Assembly: GCA_008015095.1 (NCBI GenBank)
Contig: SSEV01000021.1
Location: 1 to 64,000, forward strand
DNA: 64,000 nucleotides
Source of the DNA: Lysobacteraceae bacterium
Lineage (GTDB): Bacteria; Pseudomonadota; Gammaproteobacteria; Xanthomonadales; Xanthomonadaceae
Direction: 5' to 3'
Below the pieces are notes generated by a model. It did no database searches. It saw nothing but the letters and a program-made list of their open reading frames with translations, and was not told the origin of the DNA. This document shows, piece after piece, positions 15,943-24,681 of the stretch; positions within the stretch are counted from its first letter, which is position 1; each line of letters opens with the position of its first letter. The position numbers and the translations under genes were made by a program.

Positions 15943-16841
15943 GAATTTCCCTCGCACGAACGCCACATCTGTTCGAAATAATCCTTCATCGCACCATAGA
16001 GTTCGAGGTCGTGCGCCCTGTTTTCCGAAGCTGAGATCTCGATATTCGGATTACTGAAGTTATCGTATTCGTTCTCGCCGAATTTCGCGGCGGTCTCCGT
16101 ATATTGACCGAAAAGGCATGATTTTCCATTCAGAAAAATCAATCTGAAGATGGGCTTCTGCGTGTAAAAGCGGACTTCGACATTCCCCGCATAGTTGCTC
16201 TTGATCAACTTGATCCTGGCCAAAGACGCGGTGATTCTTCCTCTGAATTCGTTTTTCGCCAGCCCTCTTCTCTGCGCTGTGTCCGCAACCCACTCAGCGT
16301 CGGGGTGAATGAGCAACAGCCTCACCGGTTGATGCGCGCTTCCGCACCTGTTGACCACTCCCCTGAAGACATCGACGTCCCTGGTGAGCTTATCGGCCCC
16401 GACCCCCATCATCATAAATTCCTTTGCAGCCGATTCGAGGATTTTCCTGTAATCGGCCATTCCAGGCTTGAGGGTCACGCCATGAATCCCCAGCACGTTG
16501 GCTTTCTTCGCGAACGACACGAGCGCTAGCCAGGAATAAGCAAAACGAAGGGCGTAAAACATCAAAGGGACAAAACTCAATATCACAATTACAACCCCAA
16601 GCCCACTGACCTTGTTGTCCTTCGTGACGGAATAAAGGCACAGCGCGGGGAACAGTGAAACGCCCAAAAAGCCGAAAAAGTCCTTATACAAGACTAGTTT
16701 TTGGTTTTTGTTTCTGAGGTAGCGGTCAAGCCATCGCAGAACGACGAGCAGCGCCGTCTGTATAATCAAAAAGAACAGCGATGCATAAAGATTCTGGGTG
16801 ATCGGAACGGCCCAATCTTCAGGTGTCCCCGGATAGTTCAT
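15915..16841 (-). CDS. module C: multi-helix membrane protein with PLD-like cytoplasmic domain
   Basis: 308 aa from the ATG at 16841, with GGGGGAG just upstream. Three to four hydrophobic helices lie at about 18-36, 57-73 and 82-105. The soluble part starts with YRKILESAAKEFMMMGVGADKL, then DVFRGVVNRC, PVRLLLIHPDAEW, VEVRFYTQKPIFRLIFLNG and ends with YFEQMWRS. Strand-glycine, VRhLLhhP and VRFY..... RhhhhN elements recur in modules A and B. Classic HxKxxxxD motifs are absent, so it is probably a binding or sensing version of the PLD-like fold rather than a hydrolase; that is inference. Translationally coupled to the NMNAT downstream. Confidence 0.73.
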   Translation of the reverse strand: MNYPGTPEDWAVPITQNLYASLFFLIIQTALLVVLRWLDRYLRNKNQKLVLYKDFFGFLGVSLFPALCLYSVTKDNKVSGLGVVIVILSFVPLMFYALRFAYSWLALVSFAKKANVLGIHGVTLKPGMADYRKILESAAKEFMMMGVGADKLTRDVDVFRGVVNRCGSAHQPVRLLLIHPDAEWVADTAQRRGLAKNEFRGRITASLARIKLIKSNYAGNVEVRFYTQKPIFRLIFLNGKSCLFGQYTETAAKFGENEYDNFSNPNIEISASENRAHDLELYGAMKDYFEQMWRSCEGNSWDFKTFVE

Positions 16842-16970
16842 CGCTCCCCCTGATGCTCGCAGCGCAGTTGTTTCAGCCGAGACGCGCACTCCGTTCGGAC
16901 GCTGTCGCCAGACGTCTCCCGGCACATCCAGCCGTGGCGCGAGTCGGCAGGATACGGCTCCTCCTCGCGC

Positions 16971-16999
16971 AAAAGAAGACGGCCCGCGATGGGGCCGTC
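16971..16999 (-). terminator. Rho-independent terminator of slyD
   Basis: Perfect 8-bp stem (gacggccc at 16978-16985 with gggccgtc at 16992-16999) and a 6-nt loop. On the minus strand it is followed by a T-rich tract (complement of aaaagaa, 16971-16977). It lies 35 bases after the slyD stop. Confidence 0.8.
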
Positions 17000-17033
17000 G
17001 GATCGCCGCATGGCGGGCATGAAGCCCGTTGCG

Positions 17034-17513
17034 TCAGTGATGATGCCCGCCCTCGCCGTGCACATGACCGTGTTCGATTTCCTCGGCGCTGGCTTCGCGC
17101 ACATCGACCACTTCGATCTCGAAATGCAGATCCTTGCCGGCCATCGGGTGGTTCAGATCGACATCGACCACGCTCATGCCGACCTTTTCGATGGTGACCG
17201 CGCGCGGGCCGAAGTTGGTTTGCAACAGGACTTGCATCCCCGGGATCAGACGCTGCTCGCCGAAATGCTTTTTCGGGATGCGCTGAGTCAGGCCTTCGCG
17301 GCGTTCGCCATAGGCTTCGGCCGCCGGCACGTCGACTGCGAAGCTGTCACCGGCCTCGCGATCCTGCATCGCGTTCTCCAGGCCCGGGATGATCTGACCA
17401 TGGCCGATGAGGATCGTCAGGGGATCGCCGCCTTTGGAGCTTTCGCTGGCGGGCTGGCCGACTTCGGAAACGCTGTAGTGGAAGCGGACGACGCGGTCTT
17501 TTTCGATTTTCAT
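17034..17513 (-). CDS. slyD: FKBP-type peptidyl-prolyl isomerase SlyD
   Basis: 159 aa from the ATG at 17513; an extended frame upstream overlaps the divergent NlpC gene region and is not used. The FKBP fold is recognisable (VVRFHYSVSEVG, ILIGHGQIIPGLENAM, GDSFAVDVPAAEAYG), with the insert-in-flap domain between and the second half DVDLNHPMAGKDLHFEIEVV. The C-terminus is His-rich (HGHVHGEGGHHH), as in SlyD proteins that bind nickel. It is a cytoplasmic folding helper with a role in metal-enzyme maturation in known cases. A terminator follows. Confidence 0.95.
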   Translation of the reverse strand: MKIEKDRVVRFHYSVSEVGQPASESSKGGDPLTILIGHGQIIPGLENAMQDREAGDSFAVDVPAAEAYGERREGLTQRIPKKHFGEQRLIPGMQVLLQTNFGPRAVTIEKVGMSVVDVDLNHPMAGKDLHFEIEVVDVREASAEEIEHGHVHGEGGHHH

Positions 17514-17584
17514 GGAGAACCTGGAAATAGGGACGGACAGGGCCGGCTTGCCGCGGGCCGAGGATGCGGCCAAGATCGACCGCG

Positions 17585-18166
17585 ATGAGAACGAAGGCCG
17601 CGCATTATCCGCACTCCATCGGCCCGGCGCCATTGTCCCGGCCGATGGCCTGGTGCGGCCTGCTCACACTGTGCGCCCTCAGTTCGCTGACGGGCGGTTG
17701 CGGGGGCGGCGATCAGGTCCGTAGGCCCACTCCTGCCGCCGACTCGACGGCGCATCGTGGCTGGCCGGCGATTGAGGCGGAAGATCCTGCCGCGGCCAAT
17801 GCCGTATTGATGCGGGCGATCGGCCTGGTCGGCACGCCCTATCGTTATGGCGGCAACACCCCCGAAAGCGGCTTCGATTGCAGCGGGCTGGTGCATTACG
17901 TCTTTAGCGACACGCTCGATCTCAGACTACCGCGGACTTCGCGCGAACTGGCCCGTATCCAGGGGCCGCAGATCGCTCCGGAGCGGCTGGCCCCAGCCGA
18001 TCTGGTGTTTTTCGGCAGCGGCGGCGAGGTCAGCCATGTCGGCATTTACGTCGGAGAGGGGCGGTTCGTACATGCCCCCAGCACAGGCGGCACGGTCAGA
18101 CTCGATCACCTCGATAGCGCCTATTGGCGGGATCACTACACAGGAGCGAAACGGGTTCTGAAATAG
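17585..18166 (+). CDS. C40 family (NlpC/P60) peptidase, probable lipoprotein
   Basis: 193 aa from the ATG at 17585 (an ATG at 17564 would add seven residues). A hydrophobic segment ending LSSLTGGC looks like a lipobox. The catalytic domain has GTPYRYGGNTPESGFDCSGLVHYVF with the nucleophile Cys in DCSG, and HVGIYVGEGRFVHAP with the catalytic His pair. These cell-wall hydrolases cleave peptide stems of peptidoglycan. It is divergent from slyD and is followed 111 bases later by a second C40 gene. Confidence 0.9.
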   Translation: MRTKAAHYPHSIGPAPLSRPMAWCGLLTLCALSSLTGGCGGGDQVRRPTPAADSTAHRGWPAIEAEDPAAANAVLMRAIGLVGTPYRYGGNTPESGFDCSGLVHYVFSDTLDLRLPRTSRELARIQGPQIAPERLAPADLVFFGSGGEVSHVGIYVGEGRFVHAPSTGGTVRLDHLDSAYWRDHYTGAKRVLK

Positions 18167-18277
18167 AAAACGCGGACTCCGTCACTAAATTCGCCCCGGC
18201 CGGTAACGAAATTTGAACCCGCGCCCGGCCGGCCTGGGGCACTATCCCCTCTCCTTAGGTTCAGCCGTGAATGCCGC

Positions 18278-19018
18278 GTGACGACCCCAGCCTTTGGCTT
18301 CGGCCGCCCTTCCGACATCCACCCACGTGGTTTTTCCAAGACCACCGTCGCCGTGGCGCGCTTCGCATGCGCCGGACTGCTGGTCTTATGCGCCTTGCCC
18401 GTATGGGCGCAGAAGGCCACAAACGACTCGCGTGACCCGCTGGAGATCAGTCCAGGGCTGATCGCGCCGGTCGGCGGCGCCATTTTCCATAATCCGATGT
18501 CGTTGCCGGAACGGACCCTGCGCTTCGCGAAAGACATCGACGCGCTGTTCCAGGCCGCCAGCGTGCCCGGCGAAGTGAAGCCCGATGAGGCGCAAACCGA
18601 AGAGGCCACGCCGACCGAAGGTCCAGTCAAACGCATGCTCAAGCGCGCGCTGACCCTGCTCGGCACGCCTTATCGCTGGGGCGGCACCAGCCCGGAGCGC
18701 GGCTTCGATTGCAGCGGACTGGTCGGCTATGTCTTCCGCAATAACCTCGGCATCGAACTGCCGCGGATCTCGCGCGATATGGCCAACGTCGGCCAACTCA
18801 TCCTCGACCGCAATGCTTTGATCGAGGGCGACTTGGTGTTTTTCAGCCGCCGCGGCAAAAACGTCGACCACGTCGGCATCTATCTCGGCAACGGTCAGTT
18901 CGTGCATGCGCCGCGCACCGGCAAGGATGTGGAGATCGCCAACCTCGCCACTGGCTACTGGAGCCAGAAGTTCCTGAAAGCCCGTCGCGTCGCAGAGCCG
19001 CAGACCACAGCGGAGTGA
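18278..19018 (+). CDS. C40 family (NlpC/P60) peptidase
   Basis: 246 aa from a GTG at 18278. A signal-peptide-like helix (VARFACAGLLVLCALPVWAQ) is followed by a linker of about 90 residues and the NlpC/P60 domain: GTPYRWGGTSPERGFDCSGLVGYVF with the catalytic Cys, then DHVGIYLGNGQFVHAPRTG with the catalytic His residues. It is predicted to be periplasmic and to act on peptidoglycan stem peptides. The domain is clearly related to the preceding gene, so the two are probably old tandem duplicates with different anchors (lipoprotein versus cleaved signal). A terminator with repeated stems follows. Confidence 0.9.
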   Translation: MTTPAFGFGRPSDIHPRGFSKTTVAVARFACAGLLVLCALPVWAQKATNDSRDPLEISPGLIAPVGGAIFHNPMSLPERTLRFAKDIDALFQAASVPGEVKPDEAQTEEATPTEGPVKRMLKRALTLLGTPYRWGGTSPERGFDCSGLVGYVFRNNLGIELPRISRDMANVGQLILDRNALIEGDLVFFSRRGKNVDHVGIYLGNGQFVHAPRTGKDVEIANLATGYWSQKFLKARRVAEPQTTAE

Positions 19019-19046
19019 GCCTGCGGGAAATGGCGTCGGTTTGGCC

Positions 19047-19128
19047 AGGGCCGCGTTCGCGGCCCTGATTTTGTGTGCGCTGCCGCGTTCGCGGCCCTGA
19101 TTTTGTGTGCGCTGCCGCGTTCGCGGCC
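19047..19128 (+). terminator. terminator amplified as a 32-bp tandem repeat
   Basis: The first copy is a perfect 8-bp stem (agggccgc / gcggccct) with loop gttc at 19047-19066, followed by gattttgtgtg. The unit of 32 bp (stem plus T-rich tail) is then repeated: the core ccgcgttcgcggcc starts at 19051, 19083 and 19115. The last copy lacks the T-rich tail. It ends the transcript of the second C40 gene. Confidence 0.75.
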
Positions 19129-19259
19129 AGGTTGTTTCCGGCCGCCGTTCTTCAGGTGGCGTGCAATCTCGACCTACATCCCAGATGACGGTGACGGACT
19201 TGCGCCCCACCCTGCACTGCGCGATGCTCCGGCATAGTCCGAATCCGGGGAGATCGGCC

Positions 19260-19676
19260 ATGCTGCGTTTGCTGTTCGGCGTCATCGTCGGCCTCATCGT
19301 GGCCTGGCTGCTGATGAGTCTGTTCGAGTTCGGCAGCATGGCGCTGCATCCGCCAGGGCCGCACTTCGATCCCTCGAAACCCGAGTCGATCGCCCTCCAT
19401 GTCGCCAACGCCCCCGCCAGCGCGATGTTGCTGGTGTTGGCCGGCTGGTTAAGCGCCGCCTTCTGCGGCGGCTGGGTCGCCGCGAAACTCGCCCACTTCC
19501 GTGGCGCGCTCGCCGCCCTCACCATCGGCGCGCTGGTCACCGCGGGCGTGGTGCTGATGAACGCCATGGTCAAGCACCCCGCCTGGATGTACGCCCTCGG
19601 CGCATTGTTGCCGGTGCCGTTAGCCTGGTTCGCGGCGAAACTTGCGGCGCGACCGGTGAAGGATTTGCCGAAGTAG
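19260..19676 (+). CDS. small integral membrane protein of unknown function
   Basis: 138 aa from the ATG at 19260 with GGGGAGA upstream. Four hydrophobic helices are visible (LLFGVIVGLIVAWLLMSLF; ASAMLLVLAGWLSAAFCGGWVAA; ALAALTIGALVTAGVVLM; WMYALGALLPVPLAWFAAKL). The first loop carries GSMALHPPGPHFDPSKPESI, which recalls small hypothetical membrane proteins of Xanthomonadaceae. No catalytic motif is seen and no function can be given. It stands alone after the repeated terminator. Confidence 0.75.
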   Translation: MLRLLFGVIVGLIVAWLLMSLFEFGSMALHPPGPHFDPSKPESIALHVANAPASAMLLVLAGWLSAAFCGGWVAAKLAHFRGALAALTIGALVTAGVVLMNAMVKHPAWMYALGALLPVPLAWFAAKLAARPVKDLPK

Positions 19677-20018
19677 TCGCCTCGTTATCCAAGACGCGCT
19701 TTGGCCCGACCCCGCAAATCTCAACAAGCATCGAGACTAGCGCTGCATTCGCGGCACGCCTTGGTGGACCAACGATCGTTGTAGCGCGACCCGCGCTCGG
19801 GCAGCGTTCCTGTCTCATATCGTCATGTCTGCCGGACCTGAAGCTCGCTCGCCATCTAGCGCCCGACCTCAGGGGGACTTAGCGAGCCTCGCTCGTATTG
19901 CGCCGCAGCACGCGGCGCGGATGCCTAGGAGATACCTTTACACATACTCGCATTGCGCCTCTGGAGAACCGTCGCTGGAATGCGCGGGTCGCACACCGCG
20001 ACCCTACGGACTCGACAG
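19677..20018. other. 342-base intergenic stretch
   Basis: No gene or clear regulatory motif recognised. It must contain the promoter for the exported protein and SufR-like regulator that follow. Confidence 0.5.
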
Positions 20019-20669
20019 ATGAACACCTTCTTGACACTGGCCCTGATCGCTTCGCTTTTCGCCACCTTGCCGGCGCAAGCCCAGCACTCCATGCATGCTG
20101 CTTCGTCGGCCCAGCCCGCGGCGTCGGTGTCCGCAGCCCCACAGCTACAGGCCACTTTGCGCGGGCTCTGGCGTGGACATGTCGCGCAAACCCGCGCATA
20201 CGCGCTCGCCGTGCACGCGGGCAAGCTGCGTGCCGCACAGAAAGCGGAGGCCGATGTGATCGCGAACGCGAAGCAGATCGCGGACGCGGTCGGCGGTTTC
20301 TATGGCGATGCCGCTGGCGAGCGAATGTTGAGCCTTCTGGCCGGGCATTGGGGCGCGGTCAAAGAGATGACTCAGGCGACAAAGCGCAAGGACTCCGTGG
20401 GCAATGCCAAAGCCTTGGAAACGCTGACTGCGAATGCGCGCGAGATCGCCAAGTTCCTCTCCGGCGCGAACCCGTATCTGCCGGATGATGCAGTGTTCGG
20501 TCTGCTGGCCGCGCATGGCGCGCACCATGCTACGCAGATCACGCAGATCATGCGCCGCGAAATGAAAGCGGAAGCCAGCACCAGGGCCGCGATGGAGAAG
20601 CACATGGACACCATCGCCGATGCGCTCGCGCAGGCCCTGGCCAGACAATTCCCGACGAAGGCGCACTGA
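20019..20669 (+). CDS. exported helical protein of unknown function
   Basis: 216 aa from the ATG at 20019 (longer upstream frames lack a signal peptide at the right place). MNTFLTLALIASLFATLPAQAQ is a good signal peptide, so the mature protein is periplasmic. The rest is Ala-rich and predicted all-helical, with His residues at HWGAVKEM and AAHGAHHATQITQIM that could bind a metal or haem, but no CxxCH. One base separates it from the following iron-sulfur-type regulator, so the two are co-transcribed and probably act together. The family is not recognised. Confidence 0.7.
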   Translation: MNTFLTLALIASLFATLPAQAQHSMHAASSAQPAASVSAAPQLQATLRGLWRGHVAQTRAYALAVHAGKLRAAQKAEADVIANAKQIADAVGGFYGDAAGERMLSLLAGHWGAVKEMTQATKRKDSVGNAKALETLTANAREIAKFLSGANPYLPDDAVFGLLAAHGAHHATQITQIMRREMKAEASTRAAMEKHMDTIADALAQALARQFPTKAH

Positions 20670-20670
20670 G

Positions 20671-21339
20671 ATGAGCAGACTGCGCCAGCTCGGCGGCACC
20701 CAGCAGGCGCTGCTGTGCCATTTATTGAGGCATCCGGACGGCACCGACGTCGAATCTCTGTGCGCACGGCTGCGCATCAGCCATAACGCGGTCAGGCAAC
20801 ATCTGACCGCGTTGATCGCGCACGGCTGGGTGGAGCGCGCGCCATCGCTGCCGACCGGTGGTCGACCACAGGCCCGCTTCCGCCTCACCGGTTCGGGCCA
20901 CGAATTGTTTCCACGGAATTACGCGCTGATCGCCAGCGAATTACTCGACGCGGTGGCCGAGAAATTGGGGGAAGACGGCACGCGTGAAATGCTGACCCGC
21001 CTCGGCGAAAAGCTCGGCGGCGCAGAACCGCTGCACGGCGCGTGCGACGCCGAAATCGCACAAGCGCTGGCCCATCGACTGGATCGGGCCGGCTACGAAG
21101 CGATCGCGACGACGCGCGGCGGCCAAGCCCAAGTGGAAGCGTTCAATTGCGTGTTCCATGGTCTGGCGCGCAGGCATCGTCATGTTTGCAGCTTCGATAT
21201 CGCGTTCATGGAGACGGCCACCGGGCGCAGGATCGAACACACCGAATGCATCGTCCGTGGGGGGAATGTGTGCCGGTTCGCGATCGCCGGAGAACGCCAA
21301 CCCATGCATGAACATGCCCTGGGGGCGAAAAACGAATAG
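20671..21339 (+). CDS. SufR-like winged-helix regulator with four conserved Cys
   Basis: 222 aa from the ATG at 20671, one base after the previous stop. The N-terminal winged helix (ALLCHLLRHPDGTDVESLCARLRISHNAVRQHLTALIAHGWVERA, with GGRPQARFRLT as the wing) is of the ArsR/DeoR-like SufR type. The C-terminal half has Cys residues in NCVFH, HVCSF, ECIV and VCRFAI, a spacing compatible with an Fe-S or metal site. Known SufR proteins sense Fe-S status and repress suf genes, but no suf genes are here; the exported helical protein upstream is the apparent partner. The ligand is inferred. Confidence 0.8.
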   Translation: MSRLRQLGGTQQALLCHLLRHPDGTDVESLCARLRISHNAVRQHLTALIAHGWVERAPSLPTGGRPQARFRLTGSGHELFPRNYALIASELLDAVAEKLGEDGTREMLTRLGEKLGGAEPLHGACDAEIAQALAHRLDRAGYEAIATTRGGQAQVEAFNCVFHGLARRHRHVCSFDIAFMETATGRRIEHTECIVRGGNVCRFAIAGERQPMHEHALGAKNE

Positions 21340-21442
21340 CCCACGTCGGCATTCGCCGTTTGTTAGCGCCTGTTTACCGCCGCTATGCCTTCATCCACGA
21401 GTTCCCGCGCGATACGCCTTCGCCATTGCACTCGGCGCAGCA

Positions 21443-22798
21443 TCAGGCCGCTTTTTCTCCGCTCGCCGACTCGGGCTGCGCCTCGACGCCGACATCGGCC
21501 GACGCGCGAGCATAGGCCTCGTGGTCAAGCAGGCCGGTCTGTTTGGCCACCAGCACCGGCACCAGCATCTGGCCGGTCACATTAGTCATGGTGCGCATCA
21601 TGTCGAGCACGCGATCGATCGCGTAGAGATAGCCGATGACTTCCAGAGGCAAACCGGCGGCGCTGAGCACCACGGTCGCCATCACCACGGCGGTGCCGGG
21701 CACGCCAGCGGTACCGAAGCTGCCGAGCACCGAAGCGATCATCACGACCAGGTACTGCTCGGCGCTCATCGGCGTGCCGGTGTACTGGGCGATGAACACC
21801 GCGCACAACGCGGGATAGATCGCACCGCAACCGTCCATCTTGATGCTGGCGCCGAGCGGCACCGCGAATGCGGCGTAGTCCTTGTCCACGCCGAGATTGT
21901 GCGTGGCGCAACGCAGCGAAGACGGCAGCGATGCGAAGCTCGATGAACTGACGAAAGCCACTTCCATCCCCGGCGCCGCGCCACGGAAGAATTTCAGCGG
22001 GTTGAGGCCGTGCAGCATCAACAGTCCACTGTAGACCACGGCGATATGCAGGAAGCAGGCCAGATACAGCGCGAACACGAAATTCCCCAACGGGATGAGC
22101 TTCTCGAACCCATAGGCGCCGACCAGGGCGGCGATCAGACCGAAGGTGCCGAGCGGGGTCATTTCCAACACGAAACGGGTGAGCTGGATGCTGATCGCGC
22201 TGGCTTCGCCCGCGAGCTTGCGCGCCAGCGCGACCTTCTCGCCGAGTTTCACCATCGCGAAACCGATCATCGCGGCGAAAAAGATCACCGGAAGAATCGA
22301 ACCTTTCCCGGCCTTGAGCACCTCCTCACCGGCGCCGTTCTTGGCCGCGCCGATGCCGGTGAGCGCATGAAAGGGATTGGCCGGCACCACGTTCAACAGC
22401 ACTTGCACCGGGCTGGGAATATCCTTCGGAACGTATTGGGGATCGACCTGCAGCGGGATCACGCCCACGCCCGGCTGCACGATCACACCGACCGCCAGAC
22501 CCACGCCCACCGCCAGCACCGCGGTGATGGCGAACCACAGGAAGGTGCGGCCGCCGAGCGCGGCCATGGACTTCTGTCCATGCAACGAGGCCACCGCGTC
22601 GATCACCGCGAAAAACACCAAGGGCACCGCGATCATCTTGATCAGCGTGACGTACAGATCGCCAAGCGGCCCGAACCAGGTTTCGGCGGCCTCGCCCATC
22701 GTCCAGCCGGCCAACGCGCCGAGCACGAAACCGCCGAGCACGCGCTGCCAGAACGGAATCCGAAACCAAGCCGAAGACATGGCGGACAGGAACGACAT
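21443..22798 (-). CDS. dicarboxylate/amino acid:cation symporter (DAACS family)
   Basis: 451 aa from the ATG at 22798, preceded by GGAGG; the longer frame is rejected. About eight membrane helices and the family's re-entrant loop regions are visible: VTLIKMIAVPLVFFAVIDAVASL, the serine-rich SSSSFASLPSSL, the metal-site stretch KMDGCGAIYPAL and GVPGTAVVMATVVLSAAGLPLE. This matches GltP/DctA/SstT-type transporters, which import glutamate, aspartate, C4-dicarboxylates or Ser/Thr with H+ or Na+. The substrate cannot be fixed from sequence. It is divergent from the alkaline phosphatase, with about 160 bases between starts. Confidence 0.93.
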   Translation of the reverse strand: MSFLSAMSSAWFRIPFWQRVLGGFVLGALAGWTMGEAAETWFGPLGDLYVTLIKMIAVPLVFFAVIDAVASLHGQKSMAALGGRTFLWFAITAVLAVGVGLAVGVIVQPGVGVIPLQVDPQYVPKDIPSPVQVLLNVVPANPFHALTGIGAAKNGAGEEVLKAGKGSILPVIFFAAMIGFAMVKLGEKVALARKLAGEASAISIQLTRFVLEMTPLGTFGLIAALVGAYGFEKLIPLGNFVFALYLACFLHIAVVYSGLLMLHGLNPLKFFRGAAPGMEVAFVSSSSFASLPSSLRCATHNLGVDKDYAAFAVPLGASIKMDGCGAIYPALCAVFIAQYTGTPMSAEQYLVVMIASVLGSFGTAGVPGTAVVMATVVLSAAGLPLEVIGYLYAIDRVLDMMRTMTNVTGQMLVPVLVAKQTGLLDHEAYARASADVGVEAQPESASGEKAA

Positions 22799-22962
22799 GC
22801 ACGACCTCCGGTGCGCGAAAGGCGACGATGGCGCACGATAGCCGATGGCCGCGGCCCGGGCGAGCGTTCGAGGCGCGAAACCGGGCAGAGAATGATTCCG
22901 CTTCGCACGAGCCTCATAACGAACAGGCATAATCCGTGCAGCAACCCCCACCGGTCCCGTTC

Positions 22963-24681
22963 ATGTCCCGCCCGCACCCCTCGTTGCTCGCTCTGATCGT
23001 TTCCTTCGGCGCCGTCACTATCGCCGGCTGCGCATCCATGCCCACGCGTGATGCGCCCATGCCGGGCGCAGCGCATGCTTCGCGGATCGACGTGCCGCAG
23101 ATTCGCCATCCAGAAGACGAAACGCCGGCATGGTGGTTCCGTATGGGCGCGGCGCAGGCCGCCGAGCGCGGCGCGATGTCGGGCAAGGCGAAGAATGTGA
23201 TCCTGTTCGTCGGCGACGGCATGAGCCTGACCACCGTCGCTGCGGCGCGGATTCTGGAAGGCCAGCGTCGGGGACAATCCGGCGAAGAAAATGCCCTGAG
23301 CTGGGAGCGCTTTCCGCATACCGCTTTGAGCAAAACCTACAACACCGATTCGCAAACGCCCGATTCCGCCGGGACCATGAGCGCGATGGCGACCGGGGTC
23401 AAAACCCGCAGTGGCGTTCTGAGTATCGGCCAACAGCCCTTACGCGGAGATTGCAAAGGCGCTCTCGGGGCGCAATTGCTGACCTTGTGGGAATTGGCGG
23501 CCAGCACCGGCATGGCCACCGGGGTCGTGACCACAACTCGCATCACTCACGCCACACCCGCCGCGACCTTTTCGCATTCCGCGCACCGGAACTGGGAAAA
23601 CGACACTGAACTGCCCGCCGATGCGGTGGAGGCCGGATGCATCGATATCCCGAGGCAGATGATCGAAACTCCATATGGCAAAGGGCCCATCGTATTGATG
23701 GGGGGCGGCAGGGAAAATCTGCTGCCGGTTGGTCTCGAAGACCCGGAGTATTCGGATAAAGTCGGATTGCGCCTGGACGAGCGCAATCTGGTCGACGCAT
23801 GGAAACAGCGTCATCCCACCGGCGTCTATGTTTGGAATCACGAACAGATGCGGCAAGCGCCAGCGGACACACCCTTGCTGGGATTGTTTGAACCTGGGCA
23901 TATGCAATACGAGCACGACCGCATTCGCGATCGTGCTAGCGAACCGCCGCTTGCTGAGATGGTCCGCACCGCGATCCAGCGTCTGGAAGCGAATGCCAAC
24001 GATCAAGGGTATGTGCTTCTAGTCGAAGGTGGCCGGATCGACCACGCCCATCATTCCGGCAATGCCCATCGCGCACTCATCGACACCATCGCCCTGAGCG
24101 ATGCAGTACGTGCGGCGACCGAGGCGACTTCCGAGCAAGACACGCTGATTCTGGTGACCGCCGATCATTCGCATACGCTCACCTTCGCCGGCTATCCCGT
24201 GCGTGGCAACCCGATCCTGGGCAAAGTCAAAGGCAGCAGCGGTGAAGGCAATGCGATCGGTCCCTACGCGACCGATGCCACCGGCCTGCCCTATACCACG
24301 CTCAGTTACGCCAATGGCCCCGGCTATGTCGGCGCAACCGACCAACAACCGGAAGGCCCGAAGACCTTGAATTACGAGATCAGCGGCTTCCAGACCGCGG
24401 AACGTGGACGTCCCGACCTGAACGAGGTAGACACCGATGCCCCGGACTATCTACAGGAAGCAATGATCCCACTTGGCTACGAAACCCATGGTGGCGACGA
24501 CGTCGGCATCTGGGCGCGCGGCCCTGGCGCGCATGCGGTGCGCGGTTCGCTGGAGCAGAACGCGATCTTCCATATTCTGCTGCAGGCCACGCCGAGGCTG
24601 CGCCAGCGTTTGTGCGCGGCGAATCTATGCAATGCCGATGGAGTCCCGGTGGAGCTGCCGGATCCGGCGCAGTTCCGCTGA
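22963..24681 (+). CDS. alkaline phosphatase (lipoprotein)
   Basis: 572 aa from the ATG at 22963 (a GTG at 22936 would add nine residues). The N-terminus ends in a lipobox, TIAGC, so the enzyme is probably anchored in a membrane facing the periplasm. Family motifs are NVILFVGDGMS (metal-binding Asp), TPDSAGTMSAMATG with the nucleophile Ser, RITHATPAATFSH, GGRIDHAHHSGNA and TADHSHT, and GGDDVGIWARGPGAHAVRG. It hydrolyses phosphate monoesters with zinc/magnesium. No Pho box could be confirmed by eye. Confidence 0.94.
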   Translation: MSRPHPSLLALIVSFGAVTIAGCASMPTRDAPMPGAAHASRIDVPQIRHPEDETPAWWFRMGAAQAAERGAMSGKAKNVILFVGDGMSLTTVAAARILEGQRRGQSGEENALSWERFPHTALSKTYNTDSQTPDSAGTMSAMATGVKTRSGVLSIGQQPLRGDCKGALGAQLLTLWELAASTGMATGVVTTTRITHATPAATFSHSAHRNWENDTELPADAVEAGCIDIPRQMIETPYGKGPIVLMGGGRENLLPVGLEDPEYSDKVGLRLDERNLVDAWKQRHPTGVYVWNHEQMRQAPADTPLLGLFEPGHMQYEHDRIRDRASEPPLAEMVRTAIQRLEANANDQGYVLLVEGGRIDHAHHSGNAHRALIDTIALSDAVRAATEATSEQDTLILVTADHSHTLTFAGYPVRGNPILGKVKGSSGEGNAIGPYATDATGLPYTTLSYANGPGYVGATDQQPEGPKTLNYEISGFQTAERGRPDLNEVDTDAPDYLQEAMIPLGYETHGGDDVGIWARGPGAHAVRGSLEQNAIFHILLQATPRLRQRLCAANLCNADGVPVELPDPAQFR

